This document shows positions 7,627 to 15,743 of a stretch of 64,000 bases of DNA, in pieces; position 1 is the stretch's first letter; each line of letters begins with the position of its first letter. The DNA is from JASHPR01 sp963729365. Lineage in GTDB: Bacteria > Actinomycetota > Actinomycetes > Streptosporangiales > Streptosporangiaceae. Made by a program: the position numbers and the translations under genes. The notes under the pieces were generated by a model. It did not search any database. It was not told the DNA's origin and was given only the letters and a program-made list of their open reading frames with translations. The stretch spans positions 1 through 64,000 of the forward strand of contig CAVSNQ010000012.1 of assembly GCA_963729365.1 (NCBI GenBank). Direction: 5' to 3'.

Positions 7627-9097
7627 CGCGAACGCGGCGCCCGCCGGGACCGTTCCCGCCGGGGCCTACCCGGCGGGCCTGGCACTCGACGGCGAACCGG
7701 CCGGACGACTGCGTGCCCGCGGCGACGATGTCGAGCCCGGCCCGCCGGGCGAGTGCCCCGAACTCCGTCAGCGTGCTGGTCCGGCCGCCCGCCACCAGCA
7801 TGTCGATCCCGAGCGAGCGGGACGCGTCGTCGGGCGAGACGCCGCCGAGGATGACCACGGCGCCCCCGGGATGTGCGGCTTCTGCGCACCGCCGGAGGAT
7901 GGCCACGGTCTCGTCGTCCGCCCAGTCGTTGAGCACGCTCTTCAGCAGGTACAGGTCCGCGCCCGCCGGCAGGGGGTCGAAGAAGCTCTGCCCCGCCACC
8001 GTCACCCGGCCGGCCAGGCCGGGGTCGCTCAGGATCTCGCCGGCCCGGGCGACGGTGCCCGGCAGGTCGACGAGGGTGCCCCGCACCCGGGGGTGGCGGC
8101 GGAGCAGCGCGGCCAGCATGGACCCGGTGCCGCCGCCGACGTCGACGATGGCGGCGATCTCTTCCCACCCGCCCGCGAGTTCTATGTCGTAGTCGGGGAC
8201 ACCGTGCCCGGCTGGTCCCATGAGCGAGTCGAACTCGGCCGCGATCCGCGGGTTGGCCGCCAGGTCCTCCCAGAACGGCCGGCCGAACACCTCCTGGTAC
8301 GCCGGCAGGCCGGAACGCACGTAGCTGAGCAGCGTTCCCCAGGTATGCGCCATGCGACCGCCGATCCCGTCGAGATCCAGGAACGGGTCCTCCGCCAGCT
8401 GCGACGCCGCGGCGTTGCCGGAGAACCGGCCCGGCTGGTCCTCGACGAACACTCCCCTGGAGACGAGATGGCCGAGCACCGCGTGCAGGGCATCCCGGTC
8501 GCAGCCCGCCGCCGCGGCCAGGTCGCCGATGTCCCGGTGGCCTGCGGCGATGTGGCCGGGGATGCCCAGGGTGGCCGCCACGTGCAGGCACCACGGCGTG
8601 GTGAGGTCGAGCAGCGCGCCGAGGTCGGCCCCGCCCGCGGGCTCACGGCTGTCCCGGGCTGAGCGCGCCGGGCGGGGTGAGCTCGGCGGCCAGGGCGCCA
8701 GGGGCTTGCCGATCTCCCAGTGGTGGCCGAACGGATCCACGATCCGGCCCAGCCGCCAGCCGTGCGCGTCGCCGACCGGGTAGACCACCGTGGCCCCGGC
8801 CGCCACGGCGCGCTGCACGACGAGTTCCGGCTCATCGACGATCAGCAGCATGCGCTCGGTGGTCCCGCCGAGCGACTCGGGGCTGTAGTTGTCGTGCGGG
8901 GGAGACTCGTCCTCGACCCAGAACGCCCCGGTTCCGATGTTGAGCTGGGCGACGACCTCCTCGTGGCCGCCGGTGCCGCCAAACCGGTACACCTCGGTCG
9001 CGCCGAACACCGACCGGTAGAACTCCACGGCCTCTCGACCGCGCCGGACCGAGAGCTGGACCTGGACGGGAGGGTTGGTCGGCCCTTGCTCAGCCAT
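7601..9097 (-). CDS. VOC/glyoxalase-like domain fused to class-2 O-methyltransferase
   Basis: 498 residues in two parts. Residues about 8-132 are a VOC (glyoxalase/bleomycin-resistance, PhnB-type) domain: AVEFYRSVFGATEVYRFGG at the start and GWRLGRIVDPFGHHWEIG at the end. Residues about 155-480 are a SAM-dependent O-methyltransferase of the plant COMT/polyketide type: a dimerisation/winged-helix region, the SAM loop VDVGGGTGSM near 315, and the LLKSVLNDWADDETVAILRR segment that normally carries the catalytic His (here Asn in 'VLNDW' where LHDW/IHDW is usual). Start and upstream stop overlap by 8 bases with the MerR-like gene, implying translational coupling. The fusion suggests one pathway step, perhaps tailoring of an aromatic metabolite; substrate unknown. 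Confidence 0.85.
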   Translation of the reverse strand: MAEQGPTNPPVQVQLSVRRGREAVEFYRSVFGATEVYRFGGTGGHEEVVAQLNIGTGAFWVEDESPPHDNYSPESLGGTTERMLLIVDEPELVVQRAVAAGATVVYPVGDAHGWRLGRIVDPFGHHWEIGKPLAPWPPSSPRPARSARDSREPAGGADLGALLDLTTPWCLHVAATLGIPGHIAAGHRDIGDLAAAAGCDRDALHAVLGHLVSRGVFVEDQPGRFSGNAAASQLAEDPFLDLDGIGGRMAHTWGTLLSYVRSGLPAYQEVFGRPFWEDLAANPRIAAEFDSLMGPAGHGVPDYDIELAGGWEEIAAIVDVGGGTGSMLAALLRRHPRVRGTLVDLPGTVARAGEILSDPGLAGRVTVAGQSFFDPLPAGADLYLLKSVLNDWADDETVAILRRCAEAAHPGGAVVILGGVSPDDASRSLGIDMLVAGGRTSTLTEFGALARRAGLDIVAAGTQSSGRFAVECQARRVGPGGNGPGGRRVRVTGSSGRR

Positions 9098-9524
9098 GCT
9101 GCTGCCCTTCGAGCGCGGCCAGCCGGAGCTCGAGCTGGTCGACCCGGTGCCGGAGGATCTCGAGCTGGGCCTCGTCGGCGAGCCGTCGCTCCGCGGTGCG
9201 GCGCAGCCGCGGCGAGGCCTCGGCGCGGGCCGCGACGACCGCGAGCGGCACCAGCCGCTGCGGCCCGTGCGGCCCGTCGACCAGCCGGGACGGGATCTGC
9301 CCGGACCGGTACCAGCTGCGCAGGGCGGCGCGGGAGGCGCCGGTGTCCGCGGCGGCCCGCTCGAGCGTCACCCAGTCCGAGCCCTCGAGCTGAGCGGTCA
9401 GCTCGAGTTCGAGCTCCCAGTCGTCGAGCCGGTCCTCCCAGTCCATGATCGCGTCCTCCTCGCCGACCTGACCCTCGTGGATGTACCGGAAGACACGCTC
9501 TGGCGAGCCTATCGGTACATCCAT
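9090..9524 (-). CDS. MerR/BldC-like winged-helix DNA-binding protein with C-terminal coiled coil
   Basis: About 144 residues from ATG 9524 (MDVPIGSPERVFRYIHEG); ATG 9446 is an alternative. The core TLERAAADTGASRAALRSWYRSGQIPSRLVDG-PHGPQRLVPL is a helix-turn-helix plus wing of the MerR/excisionase superfamily, and the C-terminal LADEAQLEILRHRVDQLELRLAALEG is a clear coiled coil for dimerisation. It has no effector domain, so it resembles small DNA-architectural regulators such as BldC more than metal-sensing MerR. It overlaps the VOC-methyltransferase gene by 8 bases and likely regulates it. Confidence 0.75.
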   Translation of the reverse strand: MDVPIGSPERVFRYIHEGQVGEEDAIMDWEDRLDDWELELELTAQLEGSDWVTLERAAADTGASRAALRSWYRSGQIPSRLVDGPHGPQRLVPLAVVAARAEASPRLRRTAERRLADEAQLEILRHRVDQLELRLAALEGQQHG

Positions 9525-9631
9525 GCCCTCCCCAGGGTGGGAACACCGGGGCTCCGGTGCCCGGGGATGGTTCTTAACCATATTAATAGCATGGTATTGA
9601 CTAGGTTTCACGAGTGCTCCACTCTGATCTC

Positions 9632-10660
9632 ATGTTTGAGAGATTCACGAACCGGGCCCGGCACGTCGTCGTGCTGGCCCAAGAGGAAGCCCGCCAGCTG
9701 AAGCACAACTACATCGGCACTGAGCACATCCTGCTCGGCCTGCTCGGCGAGCCCGAGGGGTACGCAGGCCGCGTCCTGGCCAACTTCGGGGTGTCGCGCG
9801 AGGCCACACGCGAAGAGGTCAAGGCCATCGTCGGCGCCGGAAGCGCGGCGCCGAGCGGGCACATCCCGTTCACCCCGCGGGCGAAGAAGACGCTCGAGCT
9901 CGCGCTGCGCGAGGCGCTCCAGCTGCACCACAACTACATCGGCACCGAGCACATCCTGCTCGGCGTGATCAGGGAGGGCGATGGAGTCGGCGCCCAGGTC
10001 CTGAAGCAGCACGCCGACCTTTTGGCGATCCGCATGGCCGTGATCGACATGGTGCCCGGCGGGAAATCCGAGGCCGCCAGGGGGCGCCGCTGGCTGCTGC
10101 GGCGCCGTCCCGGGGCCGAACCCGGCGAGCCAGTGGAGCCAGGGGAACAGACGGAACTGCGCACCACGCCGGCCGCCGACACCAGCCTCAGCGAGGCCGC
10201 CCGGCTGGCCGGGGCGCAGCCGGTCGGCTCACACCACCTGCTGCTGGCCGCGCTGACCGACGCGAACAGCGCGGCGGCCAAGGCCCTCGGCGCGCTTGGC
10301 GTCAACCTGGACCAGGCCAGGGAGGCGCTCCGCAGCGCGGACGTCACCGGCACCAGCGACGAGCAGCCAGAAGAGGCGGGCAGGCGCCAGATGGTGATCC
10401 ACGTGACCGGCGACAAGGTCACGATCGAGGCCAGCGACCCGGTGATCATCGATGTCGGCCGCGCCGCGCTCAGTGCCATCGGCGGCGGCGAGACCAGTCT
10501 GCCCGGCACCATCCGCGGTGACCAGCCGGTCAGCGCCAGCCTCAGCGCCGTCTGGCAGGCGATGCACGACAGTCTCGGCGTCATCGAGCGGCGGGCCACG
10601 CTGCCCGCGGAGTCGCCGCCCCCGGACGAGCCCGGCCCGCCAGGCACCGAAGCCGCCTGA
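9632..10660 (+). CDS. ClpC-type N-terminal (Clp-N) repeat protein lacking AAA+ domains
   Basis: About 342 residues from ATG 9632 (MFERFTNRARHVVVLAQEEA, the canonical ClpC start). Two Clp-N repeats carry the duplicated HNYIGTEHILLG motif (about residues 28-41 and 107-120). A weaker third module around 195-245 retains GSHHLLLAAL. No Walker A or B and no ATPase follow. Clp-N domains bind adaptors and phospho-arginine substrates, so a free-standing copy may act as an adaptor or decoy for ClpC; that role is inference. The unmatched C-terminal part ends in a Pro-rich tail. The gene is divergent from the MerR-like gene. Confidence 0.85.
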   Translation: MFERFTNRARHVVVLAQEEARQLKHNYIGTEHILLGLLGEPEGYAGRVLANFGVSREATREEVKAIVGAGSAAPSGHIPFTPRAKKTLELALREALQLHHNYIGTEHILLGVIREGDGVGAQVLKQHADLLAIRMAVIDMVPGGKSEAARGRRWLLRRRPGAEPGEPVEPGEQTELRTTPAADTSLSEAARLAGAQPVGSHHLLLAALTDANSAAAKALGALGVNLDQAREALRSADVTGTSDEQPEEAGRRQMVIHVTGDKVTIEASDPVIIDVGRAALSAIGGGETSLPGTIRGDQPVSASLSAVWQAMHDSLGVIERRATLPAESPPPDEPGPPGTEAA

Positions 10661-10673
10661 CATCCTGAACGCT

Positions 10674-10713
10674 ACGCCAGCCGGCTGGTCGCCCGTGATC
10701 AACCGGCTGGCGT
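10674..10713 (+). terminator. hairpin terminator after the Clp-N gene
   Basis: A perfect 11-bp stem (ACGCCAGCCGG at 10674-10684 with CCGGCTGGCGT at 10703-10713) starts 14 bases after the stop codon. It has no long T-run, as is usual for actinomycete terminators. Its right part overlaps the decayed oxidase tail on the other strand. Confidence 0.6.
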
Positions 10714-10830
10714 GACGTTCTGGTTAACCCGGAAGAAGTTCCCTGGGTCCTAGCTGGCCTTGACGCGGGCGAGCCGGTCGTAGTTGGGGCCGTAGGACGC
10801 CCGGACCCGCATCCGGCCGGGACGAACGAC
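10699..10830 (-). pseudogene. C-terminal remnant of a berberine-bridge-type FAD oxidase
   Basis: Reading the minus strand through one TAG stop (10750-10752) gives RVRASYGPNYDRLARVKAS, stop, DPGNFFRVNQNVTPAG, stop. This is the diagnostic C-terminus of berberine-bridge/BBE FAD-linked oxidases (xYGPNYxRLxxVKxxYDPxNxFRxNQNI), with the conserved Tyr codon turned into TAG. No FAD-binding domain or further homologous sequence lies upstream, so about 40 codons of an otherwise deleted gene survive between the Clp-N and Rv1733c-type genes. Confidence 0.8.
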
Positions 10831-10877
10831 GGGCGGGACCAGACGGGCCATCGCCCCATCATGCCGCGCCGCGGAAA

Positions 10878-11471
10878 CTACCTGTGACGGCTCCACTGCG
10901 GGCCCACCGAGAGCCAGGCCGTCTCCCAGCCCGCGATCCTCCTGCGGTCGAGCACCCACCGGGCGAGCACGGCCAGCGCCGTGAGCGCCGCGGCCAGGCC
11001 GGCCAGCGCGAACAGCGCCGCGACCACGATGCGATTACGGGCCCCGGCCGCGGTCAGCGGCGGCACCTGAACGTGGCCCGCGCGGTCGAGCCACACCGGC
11101 ACGACGGCGTCCTCCCTGGTCCCGGCGGGGGCCGGGATGTCGCCGGCCTGCGGCCGGCCATCGGCGGTCCACCGTGCCGGCGCCCAGACCAGCCAGGTGT
11201 CGGCACCGTTCTCGGACGTCATCGGTCCGGCTACGGGCTGCAGCAGTACCGCGGAAACCTCGTGCCACGACCGCTCCGCGCGCTGCGCGGCGGCGTTGCC
11301 CGCGTGGGCCCACAGGCCGGCCGCGCTGGCGAACAGCGGGCCCAGGGCGAGGAACGCGGCGATCACGGCGGGCAGCAGCCAGCCATCGATCAGATCCGAG
11401 CGCCGGCGGAGCGGGTTGTGGTCAAACCCGAGCCTGCGGGCCATCCTCGTCCACGTCGTTGTGGCCGCCAT
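10878..11471 (-). CDS. Rv1733c-type conserved membrane protein
   Basis: About 197 residues from ATG 11471. It has the standard family layout: LGFDHNPLRRRSDLIDGW near the N-terminus, a first TM segment around 28-52, a central exported domain with APARWTADGRPQAGDIPAPAGTREDAVVPVWLDRAGHVQVPPL, a second TM around 155-178, and a short cytoplasmic tail WVLDRRRIAGWETAWLSVGPQWSRHR. The Mycobacterium tuberculosis relative is a DosR-regulated antigen; the biochemical role is unknown. The upstream region contains three phased direct repeats (11505-11533), a likely regulator site. Confidence 0.85.
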   Translation of the reverse strand: MAATTTWTRMARRLGFDHNPLRRRSDLIDGWLLPAVIAAFLALGPLFASAAGLWAHAGNAAAQRAERSWHEVSAVLLQPVAGPMTSENGADTWLVWAPARWTADGRPQAGDIPAPAGTREDAVVPVWLDRAGHVQVPPLTAAGARNRIVVAALFALAGLAAALTALAVLARWVLDRRRIAGWETAWLSVGPQWSRHR

Positions 11472-11504
11472 ACTGTTCACCCCAGCACGCCAATTCCTCA
11501 TGCG

Positions 11505-11533
11505 CGTAACACAGTCGTAACATACCCGTAACA
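11505..11533 (-). promoter_or_regulatory. three heptamer direct repeats with 11-bp period
   Basis: On the minus strand TGTTACG occurs three times, at 11527-11533, 11516-11522 and 11505-11511, each followed by 4 variable bases, so units repeat every 11 bp (one helical turn). This is the geometry of sites bound by OmpR/PhoP-type response regulators and SARP activators. It lies 34 bases upstream of the Rv1733c-type start and about 145 bases upstream of the MFS transporter, so it may serve either gene. Confidence 0.6.
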
Positions 11534-11676
11534 TGCCCGGCAAGCCCGCCTTTTCGTCAGCAGGTGCGCGCCGTGACCGGACCGGCGGCCGATCGGCATC
11601 GGGCCGGAACATTTTCGCCACGTTTGCCGGACTGCGGTCCGGGTAATTCCGGCGTCCAACGCTAGGAGGTCGGCAG

Positions 11677-13179
11677 ATGGTGTCGGAGACTAAGCCTGCG
11701 CAGCCGTCAGGACGGAACCTGCTCGCGGATCTGGACTCGCGCATCCCGACGAACTTCTACTGGTACCTGGCCGTGCTCGCGTGCGTCGGCGGGTTCCTGT
11801 TCGGATACGACACCTCCAACATCGGCTCGGCGCTCGGCTTCATTCTGCCCGTGTACCATCTGTCCAGCTTCGCGACCGGCTACCTGGTGGCCGGGGCGTC
11901 CCTGGGCGCCGCGGCGGGCGCCCTCATCGCCGGTCCGCTGACCGACCACTTCGGGCGCAAGATCCTGCTCATCACCGACGCCGCCATCTACGCTGTCGGC
12001 GCGATCTTGTCGGCGGTCACGATCAACGCCTTCATGCTGCTGTCGTCGCGCACGCTGATCGGGCTCGCGATCGGCGCCGACTCGGCGATCGCCACCTCCT
12101 ACATCGCGGAGTTCGCCCCCCGGGATCGGCGAGGCCAGCTGAGCATCATCCAGCAGTGGATGATCACCGTGGGAATCCTCGTCTCCTATCTGGTGGCGGT
12201 GGTGATTCTCAAGGTTGCGCCGAATAGTGCGAGCGGCCTTGACTGGCGGCTCATCCTCGGCCTGGGTGCGCTCCCGGCGCTGGTCGCCGTCGCGCTGCGG
12301 TCCAAGATGCCCGAGTCACCGCGATGGCTCATGCTGCACGGCCGTTACGACGACACCAGGAAGGCGTTCGGCCTGCTGGGGATGGAAGTCACGGACGACG
12401 AGATACGCGGGGCCGCGCAGGAAGCGGCCGAAAAGGAGCAGGAACGGCAGCGCAAGACCGCGTGGACCGCCGGGGTCAGGCGGGCCCTGATCATTGTCTG
12501 CGTCTTCTTCATCTTCCAGCAGATCACCGGGATCAACGTCCCGTTCTATTACGGCCCGACGATCCTCGCGGGGTTCTTCCAGAGCGGGCACAACGCCGTC
12601 AGCGCGGCGGTCGCCGGAGTCGAGGTGACCGCGATCCTGGGCGCGGTCAACGTGATCGCGACCTATTTCGCGTTCCGGTGGATCGACAAGGTGGGCCGGC
12701 GCCCGCTGGCCATCTGGGGCTACGTCGGCATGACCGTGTTCATCCTGGTCGCGGCGGCCGGGGTGGCGTTCCTGACCGACCTGCCCAAGACCGTGGTGGT
12801 CATGGTCGGATTCTCGTTCTTCATCACCTCGTTCGCGATCGGCGTCGGCGGGACCGGCTGGCTGATCCAGGGCGAGGTCTTCCCCACCGCCGTCCGGGGC
12901 CGGGCGGCAGCCCTGGGCGCGTGTGTCGACTGGCTGGCCAACTACGCGCTCATCGAGGCGTTCCCGGCCTGGCACAACGCCATCGGGCTGCAGTGGGTCA
13001 TGGTCTGCTTCGCCGTGCTCTGCGTCGCGGCGATCGGGTTCGTGTACAAGTTCCTGCCCGAAACCAAGGGGCTGTCGGTGGAGGAGAACGTCCGCGTGTT
13101 CGAGCGGGAAGCCGTCGGCGGCCGGCTGGGACGGCTGGCCGGGCGGCCGCCGCCCAGCCCCAGTCCGAGCCAGGCCTGA
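11677..13179 (+). CDS. MFS sugar porter (sugar/H+ symporter family)
   Basis: 500 residues with 12 predicted TM helices and the sugar-porter signatures: GGFLFGYDTSNIGSAL in TM1, GPLTDHFGRK between TM2 and TM3, PESPRWLMLHGR after TM6, QQITGINVPFYYGP in TM7, GRRPL between TM8 and TM9, and LPETKGLSVEE at the C-terminus. It probably imports a hexose, pentose or polyol across the cytoplasmic membrane; the substrate is not readable. A good AGGAGGT lies just upstream of ATG 11677. No sugar-catabolic gene is adjacent. Confidence 0.93.
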   Translation: MVSETKPAQPSGRNLLADLDSRIPTNFYWYLAVLACVGGFLFGYDTSNIGSALGFILPVYHLSSFATGYLVAGASLGAAAGALIAGPLTDHFGRKILLITDAAIYAVGAILSAVTINAFMLLSSRTLIGLAIGADSAIATSYIAEFAPRDRRGQLSIIQQWMITVGILVSYLVAVVILKVAPNSASGLDWRLILGLGALPALVAVALRSKMPESPRWLMLHGRYDDTRKAFGLLGMEVTDDEIRGAAQEAAEKEQERQRKTAWTAGVRRALIIVCVFFIFQQITGINVPFYYGPTILAGFFQSGHNAVSAAVAGVEVTAILGAVNVIATYFAFRWIDKVGRRPLAIWGYVGMTVFILVAAAGVAFLTDLPKTVVVMVGFSFFITSFAIGVGGTGWLIQGEVFPTAVRGRAAALGACVDWLANYALIEAFPAWHNAIGLQWVMVCFAVLCVAAIGFVYKFLPETKGLSVEENVRVFEREAVGGRLGRLAGRPPPSPSPSQA

Positions 13180-13226
13180 GCCGATGTCCCGGCCGCGCGG
13201 CATTCGGGGGCCGCTACGCTGCTGGA

Positions 13227-13772
13227 GTGCCGCGCCGGTTCGATAACATCCGCACCGCTCGCCTGGTGATGCGCCGATGGCGCGACGGCGACCGAGATGC
13301 GTACGCCGCGATGAACGCCGACCCTGAGGTGATGCGCTACTTCCCGGCCACCCTGGACCGGGCCGCCAGCAACGCCAGCGTCGACCGCATGGAGGACCTC
13401 TTCGACCAGCAGGGCTTCGGCCTGTGGGCCCTCGAGGTGGCCGCCACCGGCGAGTTCATCGGGTTCACCGGCCTGAACCCGATGCCCGACGGGGTGCCGG
13501 GCGCGGGCGGCATGGAGGTGGGCTGGCGGCTGGCCCGGCCCGCGTGGCACCAGGGGTTTGCCACCGAGGCCGCTACCGCCGCGGCGGACGTGGCGTTCAG
13601 CGGAGCCGGTCTTGACCAGCTCTGGTCGATAACGGCCACGGTCAACCGGCCGTCACAGGCCGTCATGCTTCGGCTGGGGATGACGCCGTACGCGCTGTTC
13701 GACCACCCGAAGCTCGCGGTTGGCGACCCCCTGCGCCGCCACATCGCCTACCGGCTGGAGCGGCCGGGCTGA
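13227..13772 (+). CDS. RimJ/RimL-type GNAT acetyltransferase
   Basis: 181 residues from GTG 13227. It opens with TARLVMRRWRDGDRDAYAAMNADPEVMRYFP, the usual RimJ/RimL N-terminus, and has the acetyl-CoA loop HQGFATEAATAAADVAF and motif B VNRPSQAVMLRLGM. These enzymes acetylate N-terminal amines of proteins or small amines. The open frame extends far upstream inside the transporter gene, but that part is a shadow frame. It lies 47 bases after the transporter stop on the same strand. Confidence 0.9.
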   Translation: MPRRFDNIRTARLVMRRWRDGDRDAYAAMNADPEVMRYFPATLDRAASNASVDRMEDLFDQQGFGLWALEVAATGEFIGFTGLNPMPDGVPGAGGMEVGWRLARPAWHQGFATEAATAAADVAFSGAGLDQLWSITATVNRPSQAVMLRLGMTPYALFDHPKLAVGDPLRRHIAYRLERPG

Positions 13773-13828
13773 CTGGGTAGAGACCATACTGGAAGGTGCA
13801 CGAGCATTCCGGGCAAAGGACAGGGGCC

Positions 13829-14812
13829 ATGCGGTTGCGGCCAGGGGTAGCGATCGACCTGGGCACGGTCAACACGCTTGTTTACGTCTCCGGCCGCGGG
13901 ATCGTGCTGGAAGAGCCGTCCGCGATCGCGATTGACCGCTCGACCGGCAAGGTTGCCGCCGTGGGCGAGACCGCGGACGCCCTGGCCGGGAAGGACCCCC
14001 AGGACATCGACGTCGTCCATCCGCTCCGCGACGGGGTCATCGCGGACCTGGAGGCGGCCACGGCCATGCTCCAGGGATTCCTGCGCCGGGCCCGGCTGCG
14101 CCGCGGCCTGCTGCGGGCGTCGGCGGTGGTCTGCGTGCCGAGCGGCGCCACCTGGGTGGAGCGGCGGTCACTGGCCGCCGCGGTCGAGGCACAGCGGCCG
14201 CGCTGCGCCGTCCGGCTCGTCGATGAGCCGGTCGCGGCCGCCGCTGGCGCCGGCTTCGGCCGCGGCGACGGGTCCGGCGCGTTCATGGTGGACATCGGGG
14301 GCGGGACCACGGAAGCCGCGGTGCTCGCGGGCGGTCACGTGGTACGGGTGCGGTCGCTGCGCCTGGGCGGCAACGCCATGGACGAGGCGATCGTGCACGC
14401 CGTCAAGGCCGAGCTAGGCCTGCTCCTGGGCCGCAACGCGGCCAGGAGCCTGAAGATGACGCTGGGACTGGGCGAAGCCGCGGCCGAATGGATGGAGGTG
14501 GTCGGCGTCGACGCCGCGCGCCGCACGCCCCGCGTGGAGTACGTCCCGGCGCGGCTCGTCGCCGAGGCGCTCAGCCATCCCGTGGCCACGATCGCCGAGT
14601 CGGCGCAGGAGATGCTGTCGGACATCCCGCCGAACCTGGCCGAGGACGTGGTCCGGGGAAAGATCCGGCTGGCCGGAGGGGGCGCCCTGCTCCCTGGCCT
14701 GGCGAGCAAGATCGAAGCGGTCGCGGACATCCCGGCCATGGTCGTTGACGACCCGCTGCGGTGCGTCGTCCGCGGAGCAGCCGAGATCCTCGAGCACGGC
14801 GACGGCCCCTGA
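13829..14812 (+). CDS. MreB-like actin-family ATPase
   Basis: About 327 residues from ATG 13829. Actin/Hsp70-fold motifs are clear: phosphate-1 VAIDLGTVNTLVYV (residues about 7-20), VHPLRDGVIADLEAATAML, VVCVPSGATWVERRSL, DEPVAAAAGAGF, phosphate-2 MVDIGGGTTEAAVL, the SLRLGGNAMDEAIVHAVK segment, and the adenosine motif IRLAGGGALLPGL. Length and motif set are those of MreB rather than DnaK. There is no mreC/mreD/rodA nearby; instead an alpha/beta hydrolase follows 8 bases later. It is probably an MreB paralogue of the kind seen in sporulating actinomycetes. Confidence 0.9.
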   Translation: MRLRPGVAIDLGTVNTLVYVSGRGIVLEEPSAIAIDRSTGKVAAVGETADALAGKDPQDIDVVHPLRDGVIADLEAATAMLQGFLRRARLRRGLLRASAVVCVPSGATWVERRSLAAAVEAQRPRCAVRLVDEPVAAAAGAGFGRGDGSGAFMVDIGGGTTEAAVLAGGHVVRVRSLRLGGNAMDEAIVHAVKAELGLLLGRNAARSLKMTLGLGEAAAEWMEVVGVDAARRTPRVEYVPARLVAEALSHPVATIAESAQEMLSDIPPNLAEDVVRGKIRLAGGGALLPGLASKIEAVADIPAMVVDDPLRCVVRGAAEILEHGDGP

Positions 14813-14820
14813 AGCGGCCG

Positions 14821-15738
14821 GTGACCAAGCGCTCGCGCTGGATCGATCTCGACGGTCCGGTGCACTATCTCGACTTCGGCGGCCGGGCCCGCGGACCGGT
14901 GATCGTGTGTGTGCACGGGCTCGGCGGATCGGCGCTGAACTGGTCGGCGCTCGCGCCGCTGCTGACCGGCCGCGGCCGGCTGCTCGCCCCGGACCTGGCC
15001 GGGCACGGCCTGACCCAGTCACGGGGGCGCGGCACGGACGTCGCCGCGAACCGGGTTCTGCTGCACCGGTTCATCGAGTCCGTGACCAAGGGCCCGGTCA
15101 TCCTCATGGGCAACTCGATGGGCGGAATGATCTCACTGCTCCAGGCCAGCGCGGCTCCCGAAACGGTCGCCGGCCTGATCCTGCTCGACCCGGCGCTGCC
15201 GTTCGTGCCCGCCCGCCCGGATCCCTGGATAGCCGCGATGTTCGGCCTCTACGCCACGCCTGGCCTCGGCGCGCTGATGATGAACCACCGCCGCCTGTCC
15301 CCGGAGGGACTGGTCGCCAGCGTCCTGTCGGTGTGCTGCGCGGATGCCTCCCGGGTCGCCGCCGATGTGGTCGCCGAGCACGTCGAGCTGGTGCGCCAGC
15401 GCGCCTCGTTCGACGGCGCGGGCCGGGATTTCACCGCCGCCATGCGCTCGGTCCTGGCCACCGCCGGCTATGTCCGGGGCCAGGCGTACCGGCGGGGAGT
15501 ACGCTCGGTCGGCGGCCCGGTGCTGCTGCTGCACGGCGAGCGCGACCGGCTGGTGCCGGTCTCGGCGGCACGGAGCGCGGCGCGCGCGAACCCCTCATGG
15601 TCGCTGGTCGAGCTGCCCGGCGTCGGTCACGTGCCGCAGCTAGAAGCGCCGCGGGAATGCGCCGCGGCGATCACCGAGTGGCTCGCATCGGCGGGCCAGG
15701 CCCCAGCGAAGGCCGGCCCGTTATTGCTGGCAGGATAG
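14821..15738 (+). CDS. alpha/beta-fold hydrolase
   Basis: 305 residues from GTG 14821, 8 bases after the MreB-like stop. Oxyanion HG at 32-33 (VCVHGLGGSALNW), nucleophile elbow GNSMGG with Ser 99, acidic residue in LLHGERDRLVP and catalytic His in GVGHVPQLEAP complete the triad. There is a helical lid between about 115 and 220. The substrate is unknown; the family covers esterases, C-C hydrolases and thioesterases. Tight spacing implies cotranscription with the MreB-like gene and with the coiled-coil gene that starts 5 bases downstream. Confidence 0.9.
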   Translation: MTKRSRWIDLDGPVHYLDFGGRARGPVIVCVHGLGGSALNWSALAPLLTGRGRLLAPDLAGHGLTQSRGRGTDVAANRVLLHRFIESVTKGPVILMGNSMGGMISLLQASAAPETVAGLILLDPALPFVPARPDPWIAAMFGLYATPGLGALMMNHRRLSPEGLVASVLSVCCADASRVAADVVAEHVELVRQRASFDGAGRDFTAAMRSVLATAGYVRGQAYRRGVRSVGGPVLLLHGERDRLVPVSAARSAARANPSWSLVELPGVGHVPQLEAPRECAAAITEWLASAGQAPAKAGPLLLAG

Positions 15739-15743
15739 AGCGC

